A stretch of DNA of 44,663 nt from NORP240 sp942492445 (GTDB lineage: Bacteria > Pseudomonadota > Gammaproteobacteria > Pseudomonadales > Pseudohongiellaceae), in NCBI GenBank assembly GCA_942492445.1, contig CALOEW010000069.1, positions 1-44,663 on the forward strand, given 5' to 3'. The translations under genes were made by a program, and so were the position numbers. This document shows, piece after piece, positions 35,417 to 44,663 of this stretch. Position 1 is the stretch's first letter; each line of letters begins with the position of its first letter. Under the pieces are notes generated by a model. The model saw only the letters and a list, made by a program, of their open reading frames with translations, ran no database searches and was not told the origin of the DNA.

Positions 35417-37417
35417 TCACTCCTTGAACAGCGGTGTAACCTTGGCAGCCTGCTGGGTGGCAGCCTGAGACACGACTTCGGCGTTTTCACCGGAAGGTTC
35501 CGGTAATAGCAGCCCTTGAACCCGATCAGGCCAGAGCGGGTCCATAATGTCATCCTGGGGTTCGAACCCGTCCACCGCTTCAATTAACAACTCGCGTGTA
35601 CTTACCAGGTCGGCTCGTTCACAGGCGACTCTAAGGCGTGAGATCAATCCTTCCAGCCTGCTCCAGGCCATAAATTCTTCTTCGGCGCGGAGGATTTTAG
35701 GGTGGTCCGTACCGGTGACAGACTCACCAATCAGTAATTCTTCATGCAGTTTTTCACCGGGCCGCAGTCCGGTGTACTCGACGGCAATGTCACCACGGAA
35801 AGAATTCTCATCCTTCACGTCATAGCCCATCAGGTGAATCATTTTCTTGGCCAGGTCGACGATCTTGATCGGCTCATGCATATCAAGCACGAACACGTCA
35901 CCACCCCGGGCCATGGAACCGGCCTGAATCACCAGCTGAGCAGCTTCCTGAACGGTCATGAAATAACGCGTCACCTCGGGATGGGTAACAGTAACAGGCC
36001 CTCCCTGGGAAATCTGCTTGCGGAACAACGGCACCACCGATCCGGACGACCCCAGAACATTGCCAAATCTGACCATGCTGAATTTGGTCGCTCCACGATT
36101 TCGGGCCATGGCTTGAAGAATCTGCTCGGCAAAGCGTTTGGTAGCCCCCATCACGTTGGTCGGCCGGACCGCTTTATCGGTGGAGATGAAAACGAAGTTC
36201 CTTACCCCGAACCGGGTCGCCGCTGTCGCCGCGACCAGGGTTCCGAAAATATTGTTCTGCACGCCTTCGATAATGTTTTTCTCGACCATCGGTACCTGCT
36301 TGTAGGCCGCGGCGTGATAAACCGTATCAAGCCTGAACTCGGACATGGCGTTTTCCATTTGCACCCGATTGCACACCGACCCAAGCAGCGAGACAATTTC
36401 CACCTGATGGGACGCTTCCAGTCCGGCAAGGGTCTCTTCAAGCTCCCCTTCTATTTCATACAGACCGAACTCGAAATTATCCAGCAACACCAGCCTGGCG
36501 GGACGCAAAAGTATAATCTGCCGGCACAACTCAGCCCCGATGGAACCGGCGGCGCCGGTTACCATCACCGATTGCCCGGTGATACAGGCGCCCAGCAATT
36601 CCGGATTCGGCGGAACCGTATCTCTCCCCAGCAGGTCCTCAATATCGACGTCCTTTATCTCATCGACGCCCATGCGGCCGGTCACCATGTCGAACAGGTC
36701 GGGAACAGTTTTTACATGCACCGGCAAATGTTCGAGACGATTAAGTATTTCTTTGCGTTCCGCATGGGTGGCAGAAGGGATCGCCAGCAGGATCTGGCGG
36801 ACTGAATAGGATTCAATCAATTCGTAAAGGGAGTTGGGGTTATAAACGCGGATACCGTGAACCGTGCTGCCGACGATCTGCAGGCCGTCATCCACGAATG
36901 CTACCGGCAGATACTGATTGCCGCTCTGTAAGGCCGCCACCAGTTGCATCCCGGAACTGCCGGCACCGTATATGATTACCGGTTCCTTGGGCCGAAAATT
37001 CTGAATCAACGCCTGCAGAATCAGCTTCGCAGCGAAACGACTGCCACCAATGAACAGCAGGGACATCATCCAGTAGATCCCCAGCAATGGGTAGGATGCA
37101 TCAAGCGGATGGCCGCTCATGACAATCGCCACCGCAACAAGGGCTGTTGCCGCAGTGATACCCTGCAGCAGCACCAGCACTGACTGCAGGCCCATGTAAA
37201 GCACGATGGCCCGGTACAATCCAAGCTTGCCGAACAACAGAATACTGGCCAGGTTGGCCAACAGCAGGCACAGGTAGAACGACTGGTTGAAAGAGAAGAA
37301 GTCCTGCCCCAGCATCGCCATGGAAAACGCCAGCGTAACAATCAACAATACGCTGTCGGACAACATCAGCAGGATCTGCTTGACTGATCTGGAGAGTTTT
37401 ATGCTGTAGGGGTTCAT
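35417..37417 (-). CDS. WbpM/FlaA1-type nucleoside-diphosphate-sugar dehydratase
   Basis: 666 residues from the ATG at 37417 (GGGAGG 6 bases upstream); the frame extends to 37477 without support. The N-terminal 140 residues hold four membrane segments (ILLMLSDSVLLIVTLAFSMA, LCLLLANLASILLFG, VLVLLQGITAATALVAVAIV, LLGIYWMMSLLFIGG). A first Rossmann-like domain follows (PVIIYGAGSSGMQLV), then the catalytic SDR domain with G288-x-x-G-x-x-G294, STDKAVRPTNVMGATKR where M423 replaces the usual catalytic Tyr with K427, and VRFGNVLGSSGSVVPLF. WbpM-type enzymes 4,6-dehydrate UDP-GlcNAc for O-antigen and capsule sugars at the inner membrane. It lies next to comEA, as in Pseudomonas relatives. Confidence 0.92.
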   Translation of the reverse strand: MNPYSIKLSRSVKQILLMLSDSVLLIVTLAFSMAMLGQDFFSFNQSFYLCLLLANLASILLFGKLGLYRAIVLYMGLQSVLVLLQGITAATALVAVAIVMSGHPLDASYPLLGIYWMMSLLFIGGSRFAAKLILQALIQNFRPKEPVIIYGAGSSGMQLVAALQSGNQYLPVAFVDDGLQIVGSTVHGIRVYNPNSLYELIESYSVRQILLAIPSATHAERKEILNRLEHLPVHVKTVPDLFDMVTGRMGVDEIKDVDIEDLLGRDTVPPNPELLGACITGQSVMVTGAAGSIGAELCRQIILLRPARLVLLDNFEFGLYEIEGELEETLAGLEASHQVEIVSLLGSVCNRVQMENAMSEFRLDTVYHAAAYKQVPMVEKNIIEGVQNNIFGTLVAATAATRFGVRNFVFISTDKAVRPTNVMGATKRFAEQILQAMARNRGATKFSMVRFGNVLGSSGSVVPLFRKQISQGGPVTVTHPEVTRYFMTVQEAAQLVIQAGSMARGGDVFVLDMHEPIKIVDLAKKMIHLMGYDVKDENSFRGDIAVEYTGLRPGEKLHEELLIGESVTGTDHPKILRAEEEFMAWSRLEGLISRLRVACERADLVSTRELLIEAVDGFEPQDDIMDPLWPDRVQGLLLPEPSGENAEVVSQAATQQAAKVTPLFKE

Positions 37418-38062
37418 CCTGCGCCTCCCACTGCCTTCGTTGCCCTGCCCTGGAAGGCTGACCCATGCAGACGGCAATGCGCCTTGTCAGTGAACTCGTC
37501 TGGATGCTGGAGTAATTCCATGATTAAGCGGAGGTTCCTTACTGCTATGACAGTTATATCGGCCCGAAGTGTCTGCAACTTTCAATCGGATTCACGTCGA
37601 TTCCATGGCCGGTTTCTGTCGTTACCGCAGCAGGCCGCCAAGCCAGGAGCACTGACGGAGACAATGCTAACACAGTCAGGTGAAAACCGGGCTTCGGGTT
37701 GTTACCCACCAACCAGGCCACAGGTGCCCGCCAGGGCCGGGAAACCCATCGCCGCGGCAGCTGTCAGGGACGCCACGCTGACTGTTTCCTGATCTTCTAC
37801 AGTTATAACCAACAGGCGTGACACCATCGTGACAAACGCAGCTTCGATTGCCTGCAATCCGCTTATCGACTTTATTACCTGAATGTCCGTTTTACCTGAA
37901 ACAGTTCAATTCTATGCCGAGGCTACCGGTAGTTACAGCAGGAAAAATGACCACAGCGGATCACCGGCCGGGGCTGCCCGGCCCAGGCGCGATCGCCTGA
38001 GCTGCGGGGCCCCCGGGGACGGCACCGGGGCAACGGCGTGTCGTCCAACAGCGTGCCTGGAC
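37418..38062. other. Intergenic region between wbpM-like gene and comEA
   Basis: About 645 bases with no supported gene. Contains a REP-like word at 37521-37541 (TGATTAAGCGGAGGTTCCTT) and the recurring word near 37758-37786. The plus-strand frame at 37883-38425 overlaps comEA antisense and is a shadow. Confidence 0.5.
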
Positions 38063-38392
38063 CTACTCGGCTCCCGCCAGGGAAACCGAGATCAGATGCC
38101 GGTTTTTGTCCAGAGTTGCCGCCCCTATTCCGTTCACTTCGAGCAACTGCTCAACAGACTGAAACTTTCCGAACTGTTCGCGATACTCGACGATCGCCCG
38201 CGCCTTGGCCAGGCCTACGCCATCGAGAACCTGGGCCAGGGTGGTGGCGTCAGCCGAGTTGATATCCACCTGCTGCTGGACGGTAGCCTCCGGCATGGGG
38301 TTGTCTGCAGCACTGACTGCGCCGCCGGCAGCCAGGGCCACGCAGAGAAACAAAGCCTGGCAGCAGGAGAAAAGCGTCTTTACTGGTTTCAT
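38063..38392 (-). CDS. comEA: ComEA-like helix-hairpin-helix DNA-binding protein
   Basis: 109 residues from the ATG at 38392 (GGGAAG 5 bases upstream); the frame extends to 38461 without a good site. A Sec signal peptide (LFLCVALAAGGAVSAADN) precedes the helix-hairpin-helix pair: VDINSADATTLAQVLDGVGL, AKARAIVEYREQFGKF and SVEQLLEVNGIGAATLDKN. ComEA proteins bind incoming double-stranded DNA in the periplasm during natural transformation. The gene follows pyrF on the same strand with about 70 bp between them. Confidence 0.9.
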   Translation of the reverse strand: MKPVKTLFSCCQALFLCVALAAGGAVSAADNPMPEATVQQQVDINSADATTLAQVLDGVGLAKARAIVEYREQFGKFQSVEQLLEVNGIGAATLDKNRHLISVSLAGAE

Positions 38393-38464
38393 AGTAACTT
38401 CCCTATTACGTTGCGATTCTATTGACTGATTTAGCTGGCAGTGTCGCCACTGCTGACTCATAGT

Positions 38465-39202
38465 CTAGTCAACGCCGCCAGGAACGCCAGAAACCGCCCG
38501 ATTAAATGCTTCAAGACTTTGTCGCGGTGAAGCAGCCTGATTGATGGGTCGCCCCACCACCAGATAGGTACTGCCATTGGCTATCGCCTGAGCCGGCCCG
38601 AGAAACCGTTTCTGATCGTCTATCGAGTCTTCGGGACGCCTGATACCAGGCGTCACCAGGCAGAACTCCGGTGATACTATTTCTCGCAGCATAGAGGTCT
38701 CTGCGGCGGAACAGACGACACCGTCCAGCCCGCAGTCGGCACTGAGCAGGGCCAGACGCCTGACCTGTTCCGCCGGCGAACAATCGACGCCAACTTCCGC
38801 CAGGTCTGCGCGGGAAAGGCTGGTCAGTACCGTGACTGCTATCAGCAATGGTGCCTGTGACCCCCGTGCCGAGAGCGTACTTGCTGCCGACTCCATCATC
38901 GCGCGACCTCCGGACGCATGAAGGTTCAGCATCCACACTCCAAGATCAGACGCAGCCGCTACAGCTCCCGCTACGGTGTTGGGTATGTCGTGAAACTTGA
39001 GGTCCAGAAAGACATCGAAACCCCTGTTCACAATTTTTTGAACCAGTTCGGGACCGCAACGGGTGAAAAGTTGCTTGCCCACCTTTACCCTGCATTGATC
39101 CGGATTCAGCTGGTCGATTAATCGATACGCGGCATCGGCTCCGTCGACATCGAGAGCAACGATTATTCGCTTCAGGTCGCGCGTGGCCTGGGCACTGTTC
39201 AA
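38465..39202 (-). CDS. pyrF: Orotidine 5'-phosphate decarboxylase
   Basis: 245 residues from a TTG at 39202; this unusual start is supported by AGGAGGAG just upstream and a normal N-terminus (KRIIVALDVDGADAAYRL). The catalytic charge network D67-L-K69-F-H-D72 lies in FLDLKFHDIPNTVAG. The phosphate-binding end is GSTYLVVGRPI and LVTPGIRRPEDSIDDQKR lies before it. The enzyme decarboxylates OMP to UMP, the last step of pyrimidine synthesis, in the cytoplasm. It sits directly downstream of lapB, as in most gammaproteobacteria. Confidence 0.95.
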   Translation of the reverse strand: MNSAQATRDLKRIIVALDVDGADAAYRLIDQLNPDQCRVKVGKQLFTRCGPELVQKIVNRGFDVFLDLKFHDIPNTVAGAVAAASDLGVWMLNLHASGGRAMMESAASTLSARGSQAPLLIAVTVLTSLSRADLAEVGVDCSPAEQVRRLALLSADCGLDGVVCSAAETSMLREIVSPEFCLVTPGIRRPEDSIDDQKRFLGPAQAIANGSTYLVVGRPINQAASPRQSLEAFNRAVSGVPGGVD

Positions 39203-39239
39203 ATCTGTCTCCTCCTGCTGGACGGTGTTCCGGGCCGGC

Positions 39240-40443
39240 TTATTCGCCTTCCGGCCCTCTTATCGGATTCAGCTGATCCCACTTCTGGCAGCTTGGACAT
39301 TGCCAGTATAACTTCCGCGTCTCAAAACCGCAGTGCTCACAGCGATAGCCGGGTTTAGACTCCAGGTAGTTCCGTAAGGTCTCGGTGCTGAGCCTCAGAA
39401 AGCGTCGTGACTCGCCCGGAAAATTGTCCAGTTGCAATTGCAGCATGGCCAGACAGGCTTTCAGAGACGGGTGATCAACCAGCCCTTCCGCCAGCCTCTG
39501 CTCTGCCGCCTCGTCACCTTCCTGTTGACGAACAATCTGAACAAGCTCCAGCAGCAGCGCCGAACCGGGGTTCTCATTCAACAACTTAAGGAGCACTTTC
39601 CTCCACTCGGCAATCAGCTTTTCGTCGCCGTCGGACAGGTAACTTTCCCGTAGCGGTGGAAGTACTTCGGTAATCAGCAGCGGATGACTGCCTGCTACCC
39701 GCAACAGCTCCTTCCTCGCCTTTTCCGTATTGCCGCATTTCTTTTCCACGCTGGCAAGCAGCAGGCTTGTTCTTGCACTGCTGCGATCATACTGGAATGC
39801 CTTGCGCAGGTAGTCCCTGGTCTGAACCAGGTTTTCGCTGGTAAGAGATTGCTCCGCGAGTTCGCAACAAAAATGGGCGGCGACGCTCCTGAGGGACTTT
39901 TCCCTCCGGTATCGGGAGTTCTGAATCAGCTTATCGACCACCTCGATTGCCTGCCCCCACTCTTTTTCGATCTGATAGACAGTGACCAGTTGCATCAGGG
40001 CATCCCAGCGACAGGGGTTGCTGTCCGCGAGCAGCTCCTTCAGCAGGCGTTCGGCCCTGTCAAGTAACCCGGCAGCTATGTAGTCATTAGACAATTCCAG
40101 CCGTATCGAATCTCCGAATTCACTGGGCAGGCCGGAGCGGGCCAACAGATCCTGGTGCACCGTGATCGCCTTGTCCACCTTGCCCCTGCGCCGCAGCAGC
40201 GTGCCGAGTGCCAGATGTGTCTCGAAGGTGTCACCATTGACTTCGAGGCCCTTGATAAAGGTGTCCACAGCTTCGTCAGGTTCGTCACGTAACAGATAAT
40301 TCAGCCCCACAAAGTAATCATGGTAAATATCACTGGTTGTGCGACGCGATCGCTTGGCTTTTTACGAAAAAACGGGCAAGCAACCACCCTGCCGCTACAG
40401 CAAGCAGTAACCACAGATAAAATGTGATTCCTGACTCTATCAT
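39240..40443 (-). CDS. lapB: LapB (YciM) lipopolysaccharide assembly protein, one frameshift
   Basis: About 400 codons. The start at 40443 opens a membrane anchor (FYLWLLLAVAAGWLLARF) that runs into a stop at 40330; shifting frame near 40335 restores SDIYHDYFVGLNYLLRDEPD, the usual start of the TPR region. The TPR repeats (residues about 45-330) include AVDTFIKGLEVNGDTFETHL, LGTLLRRRGKVDKAITVHQ and RDYLRKAFQYDRSSARTSLL. The C-terminal rubredoxin-like metal site is YRCEHCGFETRKLYWQCPSC. LapB controls LpxC turnover through FtsH and so balances LPS synthesis. Essential in relatives, so the frameshift is probably a sequence error. Confidence 0.92.
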
Positions 40444-40567
40444 CTTGTAAATTTTTTTGCTTCAGTCACGGTCAGTAGAATTCGAGACCTTGAATGGAGT
40501 ACGGAGGCTGTTAGGAGACGCCAGTATAACAGTCAGGCTGGCAACTGATCGTTACCGGCCCGAGGAG

Positions 40568-40604
40568 AAAGGGCGACCCCGTCAGAATGACCGGATCGCC
40601 CTTG
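40568..40604 (-). terminator. Intrinsic terminator downstream of ihfB
   Basis: Read on the minus strand, AAGGGCGATCCGG pairs with CGGGGTCGCCCTT around an ATTCTGA loop and ends in a short T-run (CTTTCTC). It lies 23 bases after the ihfB stop. Confidence 0.65.
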
Positions 40605-40626
40605 AAACCGCCATCCCGACGAAGAG

Positions 40627-40938
40627 TCAGGAAACAGTCAGGTGATGCCCCGCCACCAGGCTCTGGTTAACTCTGTCCCTGAGTTCCTTGCCTGGTTTGA
40701 AGTGCGGCACGTATTTCCCGGCCAACGCAACCGGTGTTCCGGTCTTCGGATTGCGACCAATCCTGGGTACGCGATAATGCAGAGAAAAACTGCCGAATCC
40801 CCGAATTTCAATCCTGCCGCCGCTTTCCAACGATTGCGACATGTATTCGATGATCGCTTTCACTGCCAGTTCAACGTCCTTGGCCGACAGTTGTGTCTGC
40901 TTCCCCGCAATTCGATCAATCAGTTCAGATTTGGTCAT
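40627..40938 (-). CDS. ihfB: Integration host factor beta subunit
   Basis: 103 residues, ATG at 40938 with AAGGA 4 bases upstream. The DNABII fold is complete: SELIDRIAGKQTQLSAKDVE, RIEIRGFGSFSLHYRVPRIG and the DNA-intercalating arm RNPKTGTPVALAGKYVPHFK. It is slightly longer than the E. coli protein (94 residues) because of a C-terminal tail (VNQSLVAGHHLTVS). It pairs with IhfA to bend DNA. It follows rpsA by 48 bp, the classic arrangement, and ends in a terminator. Confidence 0.95.
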   Translation of the reverse strand: MTKSELIDRIAGKQTQLSAKDVELAVKAIIEYMSQSLESGGRIEIRGFGSFSLHYRVPRIGRNPKTGTPVALAGKYVPHFKPGKELRDRVNQSLVAGHHLTVS

Positions 40939-40986
40939 GTCCTTGCTCCTGAAGTAACGTTGGCGGAACCTGTTAGGAAAGGCCCG

Positions 40987-42664
40987 CTACGACTTGTCCA
41001 TCTGTGCCTTGATTAAGTCTCCGATAGTAGCCGGTGCCGCATCGCCAGGTTCCTGTTTCTTGTGCTCCTTGATGGCGTTCTTTCGTCATCGATTTCTATC
41101 GCCTTGATTGAAAGACTCAGAACGCGATTCTTGCGATCAACACTGACGATCTTAACTTCGATTTCAGCACCTTCGGTGAGGGCATTGCGAGCGTCTTCAA
41201 CCTTATCGCGGCTGATTTCAGAGGCTCTCAGAACACCCTCAACACCTTCTTGCAGGGAATTGATGGTTGCCGATTTCGCATCGACTGCCGTGACAACCTT
41301 ACCTTTGACGATGCTGCCCTTCTCGAATTCCGCGACGTAGTTCATGAAAGGATCGTCTTCCAGCTGCTTCACACCCAGGGAAATGCGCTCGCGCTCTGGA
41401 TCGATAGACAGAATAACGGTCTCGATCTCATCGCCCTTCTTGTACTCGCGCACGGCGTCTTCGCCGGCCTCGTCCCAGGAAATATCGGATAGATGAACCA
41501 GACCATCGATGTTTCCATCAAGGCCGATGAAGATACCGAAATCGGTAATCGATTTGATGCTGCCGGAGATCTTGTCACCCTTCTGGAATTTCTCGGCGAA
41601 GCCATCCCAAGGGTTCTGGAAGCATTGCTTGATACCCAGGGAGATACGACGACGTTCCTCGTCTATGTCCAGAATCATCACATCGACTTCGTCGCCAAGG
41701 TTCACAACCTTGGAGGGATGAATATTCTTGTTGGTCCAGTCCATTTCGGAGACGTGAACCAGACCTTCCACACCCTCTTCCAGCTCCGCAAAACAACCGT
41801 AATCCGTAAGGTTGGTAACGATGGCCTTGACCTGAGTCTTCTCGGGATAGCGCGCCTTAATAGCCACCCATGGATCCTCACCCAGCTGCTTCAGACCCAG
41901 CGATACGCGATTTCTCTCGCGGTCGTATTTCAGGACCTTCACATCGATCTCGTCGCCAACGTTCACAATCTCGTTTGGATGCTTGATGCGCTTCCAAGAC
42001 ATATCGGTGATGTGCAACAGACCGTCTACACCGCCAAGATCTACGAAGGCACCGTAGTCAGTCAGGTTCTTGACGATACCCTTAATGGACATACCCTCCT
42101 GGAGTTTCTCCAGTAGCGCATCCCTTTCTTCCGTGCTTACCGACTCGAGTACTGCACGTCGGGAAACCACGACGTTGTTACGCTTGCGATCAAGCTTGAT
42201 CAGTCTAAATTCGAGTAGCTGCCCTTCCAGGTGCAGAGTGTCTCGAACCGGACGAACGTCGACCAGTGAACCCGGCAGGAAGGCGCGGATGTTGTTCAGA
42301 TCGACGGTAAAACCGCCCTTCACCTTACCGTTAATCACACCGGTAACGATATCGTTCTTCTCGTGTGCAGCCTCGAGTTCCATCCAGGATTCGGCACGCT
42401 TGGCTTTTTCACGGGATAATCGTGTGGCACCGAAACCATCTTCTACGGTTTCCAGCGCAACCTTTACCTGATCACCGATCTGAAGATTGAATTCGCCGCT
42501 GTCATTGAGGAACTGTGACCTGGGAATGAAACCTTCTGACTTGAGCCCCGCGTTGACTGTAACCCAGTCGGAGTCGATATCAACCACCGTGCCCAGGACA
42601 ATGGCACCTGGTGTCATGTTGATTTCGTTCAGGCTTTCTTCAAACAGTTCTGCAAACCCCTCAT
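40987..42664 (-). CDS. rpsA: 30S ribosomal protein S1, frameshifted at both ends
   Basis: About 559 codons. The central frame (42617-41013) is typical S1, with repeated OB/S1 domains such as GAIVLGTVVDIDSDWVTVNA, GMSIKGIVKNLTDYGAFVDL, QVKAIVTNLTDYGCFAEL and GDKISGSIKSITDFGIFIGL. Near 42655 one base is missing: the ATG at 42664 leads into GFAELFEESLNEINM only after a shift. Near 41092 another base is missing: the next frame gives NAIKEHKKQEPGDAAPATIG and ends IKAQMDKS at the TAG at 40987. S1 binds mRNA on the 30S subunit and is essential, so the breaks are almost surely sequence errors. It is followed by ihfB. Confidence 0.95.
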
Positions 42665-42741
42665 TTCCTGAAAAGAATCCCCCTGTTCATCACATTCCCA
42701 CCCCCACTCCCCATCCCCCAATCCCCGCCGCGCAGCGGCCC

Positions 42742-43745
42742 TCACCCATGCGTCCGCAAATACCCCACAATCCCCTCCGCCAACTTCCGCCCGATCCCCG
42801 GCACCCCCGCGATCTCCTCCGCCGACACCGCCGCAACCGCGTCACTGACCCGAAATGCCGCAACAAAGCTGCCTCTGATTCTCGCTCACCCCGACAATCG
42901 TCCAGAATACTCTCCTCCATCCGGCGCTTCATCAGCAGCTGGTGATACCCGTTCGGCAAACCGGTGCGCCTCATCCCGGATCCGCTGCAGCAAGCCTCAA
43001 CGCACCCGTGTCGTGCGGCAGCACCAGCGGCTCCGGCACCCCCGGGCCGGAAAATCTCCTCCCGCTCCCTTCGCCAACCCGATCACCGGCAAGTCGTGCA
43101 ACCCCAACCGACGCAATTCCTTCACCGCCGAACTGAACTGCCCCTTCCCCCCATCCACAATCACCAGATCCGCAACCGCACAAACCGCCGCCTCTCCCCC
43201 CCCCGCCGTCCTTACCACCTGCCCGGCTCACTCGCCCAGCTTAAGGCATCGCCTCCAGCGGCCCCTCCCGCGTCTACCTCCGCCGCCTCCGTCCCCAGCA
43301 CCTCTCCCGCCTCCAGCAAAATCCGCGCACCGCCGCCGCACCACCTCCGCCATACTCGCAAAATCGTCCTGCCCCGTCCACGGTCCTAATCCGATACCGG
43401 CGGTTCCCTGGAGTCTGGCGCCCCGTCCCTGAATCGTACCATCGACGCCACGCAGTGCGTCGTCGAGATGTTCGAAATATCGAAACACTCCATCACCATC
43501 GGCAGATACTCAAACCGCAGCACCTCCCGCAACTCCCCCAAATCCTCCACAGGCTTCACCGACGACGACACCTGCACCCCGCGCCCACGCCGAAAACGCC
43601 GCGTTGGCTTCAACGTCGTGCGCAGATTCTCCAGCACGTCCCGCAACTCCGCGGCCTGGCTCAAAATCCAACGCCTTCGAAGCCTCCTTCATCTCCGCCT
43701 CCAAACGTCCCAACGCCTCCCGCGATCGCCCCCCTTTTCAAAACG
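42742..43745 (-). pseudogene. uvrC: UvrC excinuclease C-terminal two-thirds, many frameshifts
   Basis: Pieces of UvrC in shifting frames, read from 43745 down to a TGA at 42742. In order: the UVR motif (RLEAEMKEASKALDFE), AAELRDVLENLRTTLKPTRR, VMECFDISNISTTHCVASMV, GQDDFASMAEVVRRR, DLVIVDGGKGQFSSAVKELR, LHDLPVIGLAKGAGGDF, PLVLPHDTGALRL, ANGYHQLLMKRRMEESILDD, LLRHFGSVTRLR and the terminal helix-hairpin-helix AEEIAGVPGIGRKLAEGIVG. The RNase-H-like endonuclease domain motifs (FDIS, VDGGKGQ) are present. The N-terminal GIY-YIG domain is missing. At least five indels lie in C-rich text. UvrC makes the incisions in nucleotide excision repair. It is an unexpected neighbour of rpsA and probably comes from another organism. 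Confidence 0.8.
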
Positions 43746-43755
43746 CGCACGCTTG

Positions 43756-44663
43756 CCACGCTTGAAGAATTTGTAGTAGTAGGATACGGGGTCCAGCGGA
43801 AGAGTGATGTAACCGGCGCCATTTCAAGCATCAAATCAAGTGAGATCACCGACCAGCCGATTACCAGAATAGACCAGGCCCTGCAGGGTAAAGCATCTGG
43901 AGTCCAGGTGAGCACCACAAGTGGTAGGCCAGGCGAAAAACATTAAAGTCCGTATCCGGGGCCTCGGGACTATCAACAACAACGACCCCCTGTATATCGT
44001 AGATGGTGTCCCGACTCAGGATCTTTCAGGCATAGTGAAACCGGAGGATATTGAATCCATGACGGTATTAAAAGATGCTGCATCTGCAGCTATTTATGGC
44101 TCAAGGGCTGGGAATGGAGTAGTTATCATCAATACGAAAAAAGGGAAAGCAGGCATACCCTCATTCAGCTATAGTTTTTACGGTGGTGTTCAGACCCACG
44201 GTCACCTGACGAAAATGACCAATATGGATGACTATATCAGTAATTTCCAATGAAGCTGCTACTGCCGGATGAATGGGAGGAACTAATACCGGATGATACT
44301 AAGATCGCAGCTTAATAATACTGACTGGATGTCAGAGATCTTTCGTCACTGCTATGATCCAAAATCACCAGTTATCTGTTAGTGGTGGAAATGACCGCAC
44401 AACATATATTGTCAGCGGAGGCTACCAGGAAACAGGACGGGATTTTGCTTAATTCAGACTATGAGAGAATAAACTTCAAAACAAGTATTTCAACCAAGCT
44501 GGCAAAGTGGGTAACGATTGGATCAAATATGAACCTTTCATATACAAAACAAAACGTGGTCGGAGGCTCAGGTGACGGATATGGAGGAAACGGTGGCAGC
44601 GCCGTTCGGTACGCTTTATTCAGGACTCCTGCCACACCGGTGTACGAAGCTTCGATGGAAATT
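43756..44663 (+). pseudogene. susC: SusC/RagA-type TonB receptor fragment (Bacteroidetes)
   Basis: Starts abruptly inside a gene with LEEFVVVGYGVQRKSDVTGA, the signature region of SusC/RagA proteins, then PITRIDQALQGKASGVQVST. A frameshift near 43935 leads to VRIRGLGTINNNDPLYIVDG and DIESMTVLKDAASAAIYGSR, the plug domain, with a break near 44250. Further in-frame pieces to the window end read MIQNHQLSVSGGNDRTTYIV, INFKTSISTKLAKWVTIGSN and GGSAVRYALFRTPATPVYEA. SusC proteins import glycans with SusD lipoproteins in Bacteroidetes. The AT-richer text and this family do not fit the rest of the contig. Confidence 0.88.

Noticed and set aside
35744..36805. 353-residue plus-strand frame
   Set aside because: Antisense shadow of the wbpM-like gene; no family match and no ribosome site.
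42690..42974. Minus-strand frame rich in Arg/Gly
   Set aside because: Its first half is UvrC, then it leaves the true frame; the Arg/Gly tail is a frameshift product.
1..44663. CRISPR array or defence island
   Set aside because: No regularly spaced direct repeats and no cas or restriction genes were seen.

Overview
This window looks like a metagenome-assembled contig from a free-living, aerobic, probably marine gammaproteobacterium. The best taxonomic evidence is the housekeeping block at 35.4-42.7 kb (wbpM-like, comEA, pyrF, lapB, ihfB, rpsA), whose order and sequences are typically gammaproteobacterial. Most other genes encode exported proteins: Tat signals, Sec signals, a lipoprotein, a TonB-dependent receptor, periplasmic redox enzymes and secreted proteases. 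No rRNA, tRNA, CRISPR array or intact transposase gene was seen.

Layout. 0-4.8 kb: the end of a SnoaL-like gene, two members of a secreted 'PDLQGVW...CHEGNY' family (one broken), a fasciclin-domain protein and a broken coiled-coil protein. 4.8-8.6 kb: a phoX phosphatase gene with an array of PhoB half-sites, bracketed by two direct copies of a short MITE-like repeat, then a broken periplasmic protein. 8.7-14.4 kb: a DUF6817-like protein, two glycosyltransferases, a two-repeat small protein, a methyltransferase and a compact second PhoX/DUF839 protein. 14.4-15.3 kb: disturbed sequence with gene remnants on each side. 15.3-20.2 kb: a beta-lactamase-fold serine hydrolase, then an active trypsin-like protease followed 7 bp later by a homologue that lacks all three catalytic residues. 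20.5-26.3 kb: a third CHEGNY protein, then a four-gene minus-strand block: Tat-exported N,N-dimethylformamidase-like hydrolase, a small protein, cytochrome b and a Tat-exported sulfite-oxidase-fold molybdoenzyme. 26.6-34.3 kb: a GNAT acetyltransferase, soxC with a single-heme soxD, a small membrane protein, a fourth CHEGNY protein, lipocalin blc and a TonB-dependent receptor. 34.7-42.7 kb: ppiA and the housekeeping block.

The right end (42.67-44.66 kb) does not belong with the rest. A frameshift-ridden uvrC lies immediately upstream of rpsA, where cmk would be expected, and is followed by a Bacteroidetes-type SusC fragment on the opposite strand. The likely reading is two chimeric joins. Single-base frameshifts are common across the window (phoX, lapB, both ends of rpsA, TonB receptor, one CHEGNY copy, two hypothetical genes), so many apparent pseudogenes are probably consensus errors.

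How the genes may work together: phoX, and perhaps the second PhoX-like protein, scavenge phosphate under PhoB control. SoxCD and the second molybdoenzyme with its cytochrome b oxidise small sulfur or other substrates and pass electrons to the respiratory chain. The DMFase-like hydrolase may feed amide-derived compounds to the periplasm. The glycosyltransferases, methyltransferase and wbpM-like dehydratase build surface polysaccharide. The CHEGNY proteins, four copies in 31 kb, have no known function.
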